From Glycine soja (lineage: Eukaryota > Streptophyta > Magnoliopsida > Fabales > Fabaceae), in contig NC_041009.1 of NCBI RefSeq assembly GCF_004193775.1, forward strand, positions 45,625,534 to 45,689,533: a stretch of DNA of 64,000 nucleotides, written 5' to 3'. The notes beneath the pieces were generated by a model, which ran no database searches, was not told where the DNA came from, and saw nothing but the letters and a program-made list of their open reading frames with translations. Position 1 is the first letter of the stretch; each line of letters begins with the position of its first letter. A program made the position numbers and the translations under genes. This document shows positions 35,801-47,800 of this stretch, in pieces.

Positions 35801-38800
35801 GGATCCCACAGCTCCGAGCCCCTTGGGTTTGCCCCAACCGGGATACCCAGGTAGAGAAAAGGTATGTCCCGTAGCTCACAGTTTAGATAACTGGCACCAG
35901 ACGCCTTCCAACTCTCCGACATCCCGATCACCCCAAATCTACTCTTTGAGAAGTTAATTTTGAGGCCTGAAACTAGCTCAAAGTTTTTTTTTTTTATCAG
36001 TAAAGATAAGTTAGATATATATAAGAGTACCAGAGGTACTAAAGTTACACGTTTGGGTTCCAAAGACCAGACTTGAAACAGTCTAAATAGGAACCAAAAG
36101 CTAGTTACATTGTAATCTATAGGCTACTGAGATCCTATATCTGCTACCCTCTCCTGGTTACAAAACCTTCTCTAAGGTTACTCGACCATTGATTAAAATG
36201 AATTACGAAATCTTTCTCCATGTTTCTGAACCATGTCCAAACTAGGAATATTGCATCATCCATCAGTTTGTCACCATTGAAGGTATCATTTGAGAAAATT
36301 ATCTTGTCCCTATGCTGCCAGATAGTCCATGTCAGTGTTACCCACCAACAGTTCCATCTATTAACCCTTATTCCAGCATCTAGCCCATGTACATGTTGAA
36401 GGAAATGTTGTCTCGGATTTTGTGGGAAAGAACCTGAGATGTTTACCCAAGACAAAGATTCCCACCATATAGGGAGGGTTTTAGTGAAGTTGAAAAATAG
36501 ATGAGTTGCGTCCTCCTCGTTCCTGCAAAATGGAAATAACAGATCATTGATCTCTACATGTCTCCTTCACAAGTTTAATTTTGTTGGCAGTCGATCTCTA
36601 ATTAACCTCCATGCAAAAAAAGATGTTTTACTTGGAATCTTTAAACTCCATAATTCCTCAAAAATTCCATCTTGATTCTCATCTATTGATTCCCCCATTA
36701 GCAGATTGTAAGCTCTTTGTGTTAAGTATTGACCATTTGGATCTGCTTTCCATACACAATCATCTCTTCTATGTGGCTGGACTACACTACCTTCTATATC
36801 TCCCAAGAAGCTATTAGCCATGTCGATCTCATTGTCAAACAGTGATCTCCTCCATATAAAATTCCACTCCCAACCTGTATCCGTGTGAATTCCCATGTGT
36901 TGAATGAGCTGTTTTTGGTGGCAGGAAATGTGATATAGCCTAGGATATCTTGTTATTAGTGGAGCATCATCAACAATCTAGCTATCCTCCCAAAACTTGT
37001 TTCTATCTCCACACCCTACCCTCCACACTATTCCTTTTTTAAAGGCATTGCCCTGTTGCGATTGGTGGAACACCATTTTTAGGTCCTGCCACCATAAAGA
37101 TTAATTGCTGCCTCTTGTTACGTCATCCATGCACCTCCAACCACCATATTTTGAATCCAATATCCTGACCCATAGTTCCCCTTGGTGCTGAAATAGATTT
37201 CATCTCCATTTTTCAAGCAGTGCTAGATTGAAGGTCTTGATGTCTTTGATGCCTAAATCCTCTTTTTCTTTTAGGAGACACACTGTATCCCACTTAAGTC
37301 ACACAATCTTCTTTTGCCCGATTCCACCACCCTATAAAAATCGGCATTGTATACTTACCAGCTTATCCACTACTCTATCAGGAACCCTGCAAAAATGAGA
37401 AGAAATAAATAGGGATAGATGTTAAGACTGACTTTATAAGGGTCACTCTTCCCCCAAAAGAAATGTGTCTTTGTTTCCATTTTGCTAGCTTTCTCTCACA
37501 CTTGTTAATGATAGGATCCCACAACTCAACGCCTTGGGTTTGCCCCAATTGGTATGCCCAAGTAGATGAACAATATGTACAACAAGCTACAGTTCAGGTA
37601 TTTTGCAGCATCCTTCTTCCAATGTTCCGGCTTTCCAATTACCTGAAAATAGTTTTTTGCAAAATTAATTTTGAGGCCTCATACGAGTTCAAAGCTCTTC
37701 AAAATGGCTTGGATTGCCTTGACGTTTTCCATTGATGCCTCACCAAAAAAATAGTGTCGTTAGCATATTGTGAGATGTTGATTTCCACATTGTTTGTTCC
37801 CACTGAGAATCCTCTGAATAGATTTTTCTCCACTAGTTTTCTCATCAGCCCGTTTAAAACTTCAGCAACAATATTAAACAAAAGAGGCGTTAGTAGATTC
37901 CCCTGTCTGAGTCCTCTTTGTGGAATGAATTCAGCCGAGGGGCTTCCATTCACTAATACCGAAATAGAAGCAGATCTAAGGCATCCCTCAACCCATTGGA
38001 TCCACTTGGGGCAAAAACCCAGCCACCACAACATGTATATCAAAAAGTCCCAAGAGACTAAGTCATATGCCTTTTTGTAGTCTACTTTGAACACCATGCA
38101 TGACTTTTAGCACCTTTTTGCTTCCTCAACCACTTCATTCGCTATAATCACGCTATGCAGCAAATGTCTGCCCCCTATGAAAGCAAACTGTCTTTCATCT
38201 ATTATGATTGGCAGCACCTTTTTCAGTCTTTTGGCTAATAACTTAGCCACAATCTTGTACATACAGCCTATTAGCAAAATAGGTTTGTATTCATTAAGGT
38301 TTTGTGGGTCAGCCACCTTAGGGATTAGGGCTATGAAAGATGCATTGCAACCCTTTGGAAAAATTCCATTGACATATGATTCATCCAAAAATCAGATAAC
38401 GTCAAGTTTAATTACTTGCCAGAACTGCTTAATAAACTTAAAATTTAGTCCATTTGGACCAGGACTTTTCTCACTCCCGCATTCCCAAACAACCTTATTT
38501 ATTTCATCCTCATGGAAGTGCCCCAACAACATATCATTTTGTTGTTGTCCAATGGTTTAAAATCTGATCCCATCCAACTTTGGTCTACATTGCTCAGATT
38601 CTTGAAATCTTTGCAAGAAGAACAAACGAACTGCCTCTTTCACTCTTTCCTCCGCCATTTGTGTAGCATTAGTCTCTGTAAGGCCCATTAGCAATACCAT
38701 ATCATCTCCGATATATTCTGGTGTTATGCCGTCGTACCCAATCCACATAAGATCATCTTCTATCCTATCAAACAGTGTGAGCTTCCTCAGTCTTCCCACC

Positions 38801-41800
38801 CATGTCCTATTTAGCCATGTATTTTCATCCACAGGTGTATTCAGTTGCACCGATGAGTGAGATACAGGTCCAACTGAACTCAAAGTTGGTTGAGTCCTCC
38901 TTGTGTCCGGTTTCTTACTTTCCATCATGAGAACATGCGCATACGATGCTGCCTCGTTCATATATTGTGGTGGTTTCAACTTTTCCTGCTGTGGTCCTCT
39001 ACTGTCTTCTCCGCGTATGATCCTCTCTCTGCCATGCTTTGATACATTAACGTGCATCTTTAGTCCTCCTACTGCCAGGCTGTCCAGTTTTCTCTCCAAT
39101 GTCATGGCATCCTTCACCCCCTTAAATCTAACAAAGCCGTATCTCTTTCCCCACTTATTACGATTTCTTGCAATGAATACCTCTCGAACATCCCCCCATT
39201 TTTTAAACACGTACCACAACTCGATTTCATTCATATCTTCAGGAAATCTTGTGAAATAGAACGAGATTACGTTAGATGCATCCCTCTAGTTTCTCCTAAT
39301 ATCACACTTCTAGCCATACCCATCTCTATTAGGATACCGTCAGGATCCTACAGTCACCCACTCTCTGTTTCTCTCACCCCCCTCCCCCCACACACCCTCT
39401 CTCTTTCTCGCTCTACTTGTCTCTCTCATCTCGACCATTCGTAACTACTACCAGCATCACAGCCTAAATAATTGCACACCATAATTTCTCCTTGCAAAAA
39501 AGGACAACTTGAAAAAAATAGAGGAATGATAAATCGAGTTAGGCAAGAAAATCACAATAATAGGCCCTCAAATCTACACAACTTTTTTAAGACTTAATGA
39601 TTAAGGAGAGATCATGAGTTTAAATTCTTTGCTAGGAAGTATAAAGCTACACCTTTTTTTCTTAACTTAACTCTTAAATCTGAATATTTAAAAGTGCTAT
39701 GCATGCACACTACATTTTCGCCTTATTGTTTATCATGTTCTTGAGGTACCTACACAATACACACTACATTCTGCATTATCGACCAATAGGTCAACAGTAT
39801 AATAAATCTTCTACTTGGTCCTCCAAAGATTAGAGAGTGTGATATGGGATCCTATTGTGAGGAAGTGTGAGAGAAAACTAGCCAGATGAAAACTAAGGCA
39901 CATATCTTTTGGTGGGAGAGTTACTCTTATAAATGCAGTCTTAACAGCGCTTCCCATTTTCTTCTTTTCTTTTTTCAGGTTCCCAACAAAATTGTGGATA
40001 AGCTGGTCAACATTCAACGCAGATTTTTAAGGGGCGGTGGAATGGAGCAAAGGAAGATCACGTGGGTAAATTGGGACACAGTATGTCTACCAAAGGACAA
40101 AGGAGGACTAGGTATAAAAGATCTCAAGACATTCAACACAGCGTTGCTTGGAAGATGGAGATGGGACCTAGTTCAACAACATGGAGCATTGTGGACCAGA
40201 GTTCTGACCTCGAAATATGGCGGATGGAGGTCCCTAGACGGGGAAATAAGTGGCAGCCACCAATCTCCTTGGTGGAAGGATTTGATGAGGATCCAGCAAC
40301 AACAAGGGACAAGTAAACTAAAAAAGCAAACAGCATGGAAGGTGGGATGTGGCGACAAAATTAGGTTTTGGGAGTACTGCTGGACAAGTGAAGATGTACC
40401 TTTAATGCTGAAATACCCCAGATTGTACCAGATCTCCAGCCAACAACAGCAGCTCATCATGCAGATGGGGAGACACTTTGATGAAGGCTGGGAATGGAAC
40501 TACAGCTGGAGGAGACCCTTATTCGACAATGAAGTTGCAACGGCTGATGAATTCTTAAGGGAGACAGCAAATCTATTAATACACCCAAATAAAGCAGATT
40601 CGTGGGTTGGGAAAGCAGATCCAAGTGGGAGTTATTCAACAAAAAGTGCGTATAAGCTACTAAGGGGAGATTCACGGGGAGAACACCAAGATGGGGCTTT
40701 TGTGGAACTATGGAAAATTAAGATATCAGCCAAAGCAGCGGTGTTTGCATGGAGGCTCATTAGAGATCGACTACCAACAAAGTCGAATTTGAGAAGGAGA
40801 CAAGTGGAAGTAAATGACATGCGGTGCCCATTTTGCAACAATGACGATGAGGATGCAGCCCATTTATTCTTTCATTGCAGTCAAGTCCTCCCTTCATGGT
40901 GGGAGTCATTGTCTTGGGTGAACATCACAGGTGCTTTTCCACAGAGTCCGAAGGACCGCTTTCTACAGCATGGCAGCGGGATTGTTCATGGGATAAAAGC
41001 CACTAGATGGAAGTGTTGGTGGGTTGCATTAACATGGACTATCTGGCAGCATAGAAACAGGATAGTCTTTTCAAATCAGACATTCAATGGAAGCAAGCTG
41101 TCGGAGGATGCAATACTTCTAATCTGGACATGGCTTAAGACTACAGAGAAAGATTTTGGAGTGCACTTTAATCAATGGTCAACTAATCCACAAAAGTATA
41201 ATATTATATATATTGAAAAGTACCAGAGGTACTAAGGCTACAAATGAGGATGAAATTATGCAGCTGGGTGGTGATATTTTAGCACCACACTGCATACATG
41301 CATATTTGTTACATGAGTATCATAAGACCCATCCCTCTTAGATACTAAAAGCTTCCTTTAGGTTAGAAGACCATTGATTGAAATGTAGTGCAAAGTCCTT
41401 CTCCGAGGATTTGAGCCACGTCCAAAGTAATAGAATTGCATCTTCCAGCAATTTCCTTCCATCAAACGTGTCATTTTGGAAAACTATTCTATTTCTATGC
41501 TTCCAGGTTGTCCATGTCATGGCAATCCACTAACATCTCCATCTTTTGAGTTTCTTTCCTTCAGCAAACCCCAATACATGCTGCAAATAATTATCCTTGG
41601 GATTTTGTGGTAGTGTTGTTACTAAGTCCACCCACGATAGAGACTCCCACCATAGAGGTAGGATATTGTTGCAGTTGAAGAATAGGTGAGCAGCCTCCTC
41701 CTCTACACGTCCACAAAAAGGGCACATCAAATCATTTACCATCACCTGGCGCCTGCTAAGGTTCAGCTTTGTCGGAAGTCTGTCCCTTATAAGCCTCCAT

Positions 41801-44800
41801 GCAAATACCGCCGATTTGGCTGGGATTTTGAGCTTCCAAATGTCCGCAAAGTCTGAATTCTGATCAGCTCCCGATTGTTCTCCCCACAACAGGTTATATC
41901 CGCTTTGTGTCGAGTAGTATCCGCTACGGTCAAGCTTCCAAATCCATTTATCCTCTTTATGGGGCTGAATCTGCAGCTGTGATAGTTCCCCCAGAAAATT
42001 ATCTGCCATCTGTACTTCACAATCAAATAAGGCCCTCCTCCAAACTAGCTTCCATTCCCATCCATTAGTGGTGATACTCCCCATCTGCCTAATGCTTTGC
42101 TTCTGTTGGCCTGCGATTTGGTATAACCTTTGGTATTTCTCCATCAATGGTACTACATTATGTGGCCACGGGTCCTCCCAAAATCTGAAGTTATCGCCAC
42201 TCCCCACCTTCCATTCCGTTTCCCTTTTGATTGCTTGATTTTGTTGTTGTTGCTGAATTAGGACTAGGTCCTTCCACCAAGTAGAGTGACGACTTCCACT
42301 TGTGCCTTGCAATTCTCAATTAAGGCAGAAAAGAAATGAAAAGTAAAGTTCTTAAGTAGTCTACTCCCCTTCGAATGCGGAATCTTCAAAAATGGATTAA
42401 TTAAATTAATTAAATAAAAGAGTATCCCGAAATTCATAAGAGATTTATTTGTCTATGTATCATTCCATTCGATCTTTTAGGTCCAAACGTCGCCGCCCTC
42501 CAACCACCATATTTTGACTCAATTATTTTTGCCCAATGATCCTCCTGCTTGTGGAATCCCATCGCCATTTCCCCATCAAAGCTGAATTAAAGGTCCTAAG
42601 GTCTTTGATGCCAAGACCCCCTTCGTCCTTCGGTTGGCAAACTGTCTTCCAGTTAACCCATGCGATCTTCCTCTGCTCCCCTCCTCCTCCCCACAGGAAC
42701 CGCCTCTAAATTGCTTCCAATCTGCCTATTATTTTTGAAGGTACCCTGAAAAATGAGAAAAAATAAATAGGAATTGTTGTTAGAGTTGCATTTATGAGAG
42801 TCACTCTCCCCCCAAAGGATATGTGTCTGTGTTTCCATGTGGCTAGTTTTCTCTCATATTTTCTGATTATGGGATCCCAGAGCACACTACGTCTTGGGTT
42901 ATCCCCAATGGGTATACCCAGGTATGAAAATGGTAAGGACAGGATTCTACAATTTGGGTATCGAGCCGCCTCAAGCTGCCACTGCTCAGTCATCCTGATT
43001 GCTCCAAAACTACTCTTTGCAAAATTAATCTTTAGCCCAGATACAATCTCAAAACTCCTCATAATAGACTTAATTGTCTTCACGTTCTGCATTGTAGCTT
43101 CACCAAAGAATATGGTGTTATCTGCATACTGTAGTATGTTAACTGGTATGTTGTTTTTGCCAACAAGGAGGCTGCTGAACATTCTTTTATCCAATGCTTC
43201 TCTCATCAAGCCAGTTAACCCTTCTACAACAATATTAAAAAGAAGAGGCGCCAGTGGATCGCCTTGCCTGAGGCCTCTATGGGGTATGAATTCGTTTGTG
43301 GGACTGCCATTAACCAACATGGAAACCGTGGCTGAGTGAAGGCATCCCTCTATCCAGCAAATCCACTTACGGCAGAAACCTAGTCTTCTCATCATGTATG
43401 AAAGAAAAGCCCAAGATACTGAGTCATATGCTCTTTCATAGTCCACTTTGAACACCAAACATGGCTTGTGGCATCTCTTTGCTTCCTCCACTGCCTCGTT
43501 AGCTATCAACACACTATGCAACAAATGTCTTTCGGTAATGAATGCTGGCTGTTTCTCATCAATGATATTTGGCATCACCTTCTTGAGTCTATTTGCTAGG
43601 TGCTTTGCCACAATCTTGTAAATACAACCTATTAATGATATAGGTCTATATTCACTGAGATTTTGTGGATCCTTCAGTTTTGGGATCAAGGTGATAAAGG
43701 ATGCATTGCTGCCCCTAGGGAACACCCCATTTGCGTGGAATTCATCGAAAAATCTTCTGAAATCAGGCTTTAGTACCTCCAAGAACTATAATTAGGAATA
43801 GATAGAAGGGGTAGTGCAGTTGTAATAGTTTTATTTGGGGCTAGCCTGGCTCTCTCAGACTTATTAGCTTGAGAATTAGAACCAGCTATCTCAACAAACT
43901 CATTATGTATTAATAGTACCTCTGGTACTCCAAATATATATATTTCTATTTTTGCTGAGCAAAAAAAAAAAACAAGAGTTAAAATACAAAGTACAAAACT
44001 GAAACATTGATACTTCAAAGCATACCTTAGCCTTATCACCAGAAGCTCCACCTGAAAAATAAGTAGAAATAAATGTTATTTTTTAAAGAAAATGTGAAAT
44101 TTGATATGGGAAGAAAAATGAAATTGATTTTATGGACAACTGCAAAATAAATTCCTCATCAACATTTCATAAAAGTAAAGAGCAAATTGTCTAGATAAAT
44201 TGCACGCATAAAACGCTTGCATTGGGTTGAAATTTGATCAAAACTAGAATTGAACCCCAAATTTGGACAAATACAAAAATAATTTTTTCTGTGTATTTTA
44301 TGCTCTAAATAAACAAAAATGATTTTCCCATAGCAGAATTTTAAACAGTCTTCAGTACTAACCAGAAGAGTGGCCTCCTGTTGATGGATTATTGCTGCCT
44401 GATGAAATCTGGGGATATAAATATTTAAGAAAAAAAACAACTGTCACTGTCCCAAAACAAAATGACTGAGCAAACCAGAAACACTATGATAATTTATGAC
44501 TATGTATCATTGTTTACACCTTTTACTTTATTCCTTTTTAAAAGAGTACATTTGTCATAGGCACTCGACAATAGCAATTGCAGATTTGAACTTTTAATGG
44601 ACCATAAGAATGTTTTCAGTTCACATTATCACCAAGTAACAATCAAAAACAATAGTCAACAATCATATCCAGGGAAATATGACTTACTTTCAATTACTCA
44701 AGAGTCAACAATCAACATAAGTGACATACTTACCTATATGTAAAAAGGAAAAGGAAAATGATAATGGCGATCAAAATCCTACTTATTAAACATCTCTCCT

Positions 44801-47800
44801 TTTAGTTGCAGGGAAAAAAAATAAGGATGCTACTTAATACCTTGGTCAGGAAAAGATATAAAAATGCGCTAAAAATACCCTGCCATGGGATATTTTCATC
44901 CCTTCATATATGCTATGAAACATTTAAATTATAATATAATTATCAAAAGATTAATAACAATGACAGCATTTGATCCTAGAAGCAGATTAAAGCATTACAG
45001 TTTCAACTCAGTTGCTTAAAGAAGCTTATAATTAAAAGTATGCTTACTTGACCACCAGAGCCTGAAGCTTCCTTAGCATACTTTTCCTCGTCTAGAAACC
45101 GAGATGGTATGTCTTTCTCTGAACATGACAACCAAGAAGCTCAATATATATTTATATACAATCAGTAAAAGATTGAATTGAAAAAATAACTATGCAAACC
45201 TTGCAAAAATGGCACAGAAACTTCTCCTCCACCAACTCGCAAAACATTTTCTTTCAAATCAATTATACACTGCAGACAAGAGCCACATCTATAAGAATAG
45301 CAGCTTAGAGTAAACACTGAAAGCAATGATATCAAAGTGTGCAACTGAGGATGGTACCTGGTGCTTTCGGAGCATATCCAGTCCGAAGAGAAACTCCATA
45401 TTGGGAGAATCCAGCACCAAGAATGAGCAAGGGTAAAATATACTCCCAATCTAAAGGAAAATATATACACAAAATAGAAGTTGGAGTAAAATATAAAATG
45501 GACAAAATATACTGTAAGAGAATGGTTATCGTTTCAATGCAAATTAGAATAAATCAATCTCAGTCTCAGAGTATTAAATTGGAATTGGAATGATTAATTC
45601 ATAAAGGGGACTCAAACATTCTCGTATTGGTGACATATGAAGACTGAGGAGAGATGTCAATAATTTACACAAGTGACCTCCGGTATACACTAGACACAAA
45701 AGAAAACCAGAAGAAATGAACACCTGCTCATGACTAAATTGCAAACTCTTTCTCCAATCATTCACCCTTGTGAAAAACACATTAAAAAGAATGGCACAAG
45801 ACAGTCGTATAGTGGAGGAAGGTAAAGGGTGAGAACTACAATAAAACAATTGTTAAAATTTATATCACAAACAATAAAGATCCTTCTCAGTAATATATCA
45901 ATACAATGTGAATAAGCAAGTAATACCAAGCAATGGTTTTATATTTCAGTTACTTTTGCTTAATGTTAAATGAAAAAATACAATACCCAAACATAATTGA
46001 TCACCAAATTAGATATCCACATAAACAAGAGTGAACATATTAACATCATCTACCAATACTAGCATGCAATAAGATACCCACAACTTCAGCAACACAAATT
46101 ATCCATAAGATCTGTTCAAACAATACCTTGATTGGAGCTACATGTATACGACCCAATATTTCTGACTGGCCAACTCCATGAGCAATTCCTCTGTAACGCT
46201 GATCTAAAAGTCTCAACAATCTGAAAGATAACATGACCATTACAAAAAATTTCACATCTTCAATCTGGCAACTTATGAAACACTAATATCTAGATATACA
46301 TGAAAATAAGAACACATCATTGATTCAAGAACCAATCAGGACAGAGAGAGTGACAGGGCCCTTAAGGCTCAGCAACTAACAACAGTTTGGAGATGAAACT
46401 TCAAAAAGGAAGGAATTTGATAGGAACTCAAAAATTTAGATAAGAAAATATGAAGGCCAAGCTCTGTACAAGAAGAGGCATCCCTCTGTTAAGACTGGAA
46501 ATGCATAAAACCATAAGGCTCACAGAAAAACTTTAATTTCTCTCTGCTATATTTTAGCAACACTAGTCTTCCCCAAAGTCATTCATGCACTTATCTTGCA
46601 CCTACTGCCAATTTTTTTTCATAATTCACAAGCTTACATCAAACTCCAAAATCATACTTCAGGCTCTTAAGCATGCAGTGTCTAGACAAATATATGATTA
46701 TATATAGTATTCCTTACATTCCTGCACTCTTTTTATTTTCATTTCTTTACCTGAACTACCTGGTTTATGTATGTGGAAAGAAAAAATTGAAAGAAGGAAA
46801 TAAATCTGAATTAATTGTGTTTTTTACTTAGGCTTTACTTAAGCAATGTACAAATACCTTTGAATATCAGTGGAAAATATTCATCTGATTCAAATATGTA
46901 TAATTTACATAAAGATCATAACATTGATACACAAGCTATTAAGATGCATTTTACTTCCTTGACAGCATATCTATCTAGACATGTACGAGTAAATTCATAG
47001 GCGAGCAAATGAGCCACCTAATAAATTTAATCATTATATGGTATTATAAATGTCTTGAAAGCCAATTCCAGTCTAATAAATTTATCATACCCAAGACGCT
47101 CAGCACAGCTTTTTGATATAATGGTAGACTGAGCTCCACTATCAACAAATGCCTGAAAAAAAGTGAGAATGGAATTTGTGCATGTTCCATTTCATAACCA
47201 GTAATAGATGGAAGCAGCAAAGCTAAAAGAAAGCAGGTTATATTCTCTATACTTAGAACCTAAACTAAAAAAAAAAGCACTTATTGTGAGAAAGCACTGA
47301 CCTTCAATGGGACACCATTAACCTCCATATCAACATACAACATGACCTGAAACATTCCATAAGAACTTAGACATCATAATGAAATTAAGAAAACCATAAA
47401 AGCTATTAGCATTGAATACAATGGTTAAAAAATCATACATACCACTCTAGCAAAAGCTTCAGGATTATGTTCTAATGCAGCAGCCCAATTTTCATCAATC
47501 CCTTTCTGTAAAATTAGTCAAAATTGAACAAATATGATACTGTCAATCAGGAAGAGGGACATTAAGACAAGATCAATTATTACAAATAGCAGCTTTTGAG
47601 GACAAGTAATAGATCGCACATAACATGATAATCTAATAGAAACTGAAAATGACTAAATATTTGTCAACTGCACTCAGCATAAACAAGTACAAACTCACAA
47701 AGTTTTCCAAATTTAAATTGACAAGCCAATGTCAGTCTTTAGCCAAGAACTTGTCATAAACAAACTGGTTAATTAAAGATTCATGGAACAAGCACCGGAG

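Larger units (their letters stand above)
32994..44025 (-). other. Giant last intron of DDI1 (11.0 kb) filled with transposons
   Basis: Bounded by a GTATGC donor after exon 15 and a TAG acceptor before the UBA exon. Apart from short unique stretches (about 32994-33130, 39480-39811, 43974-44025), it is made of one MITE and four LINE fragments in both orientations. All other DDI1 introns are 0.05-1.1 kb. The unique flanks imply an original intron of under 1 kb. Confidence 0.85.

Noticed and set aside
40457..40841. Minus-strand frames overlapping LINE C
   Set aside because: They are antisense to a clear LINE coding frame.
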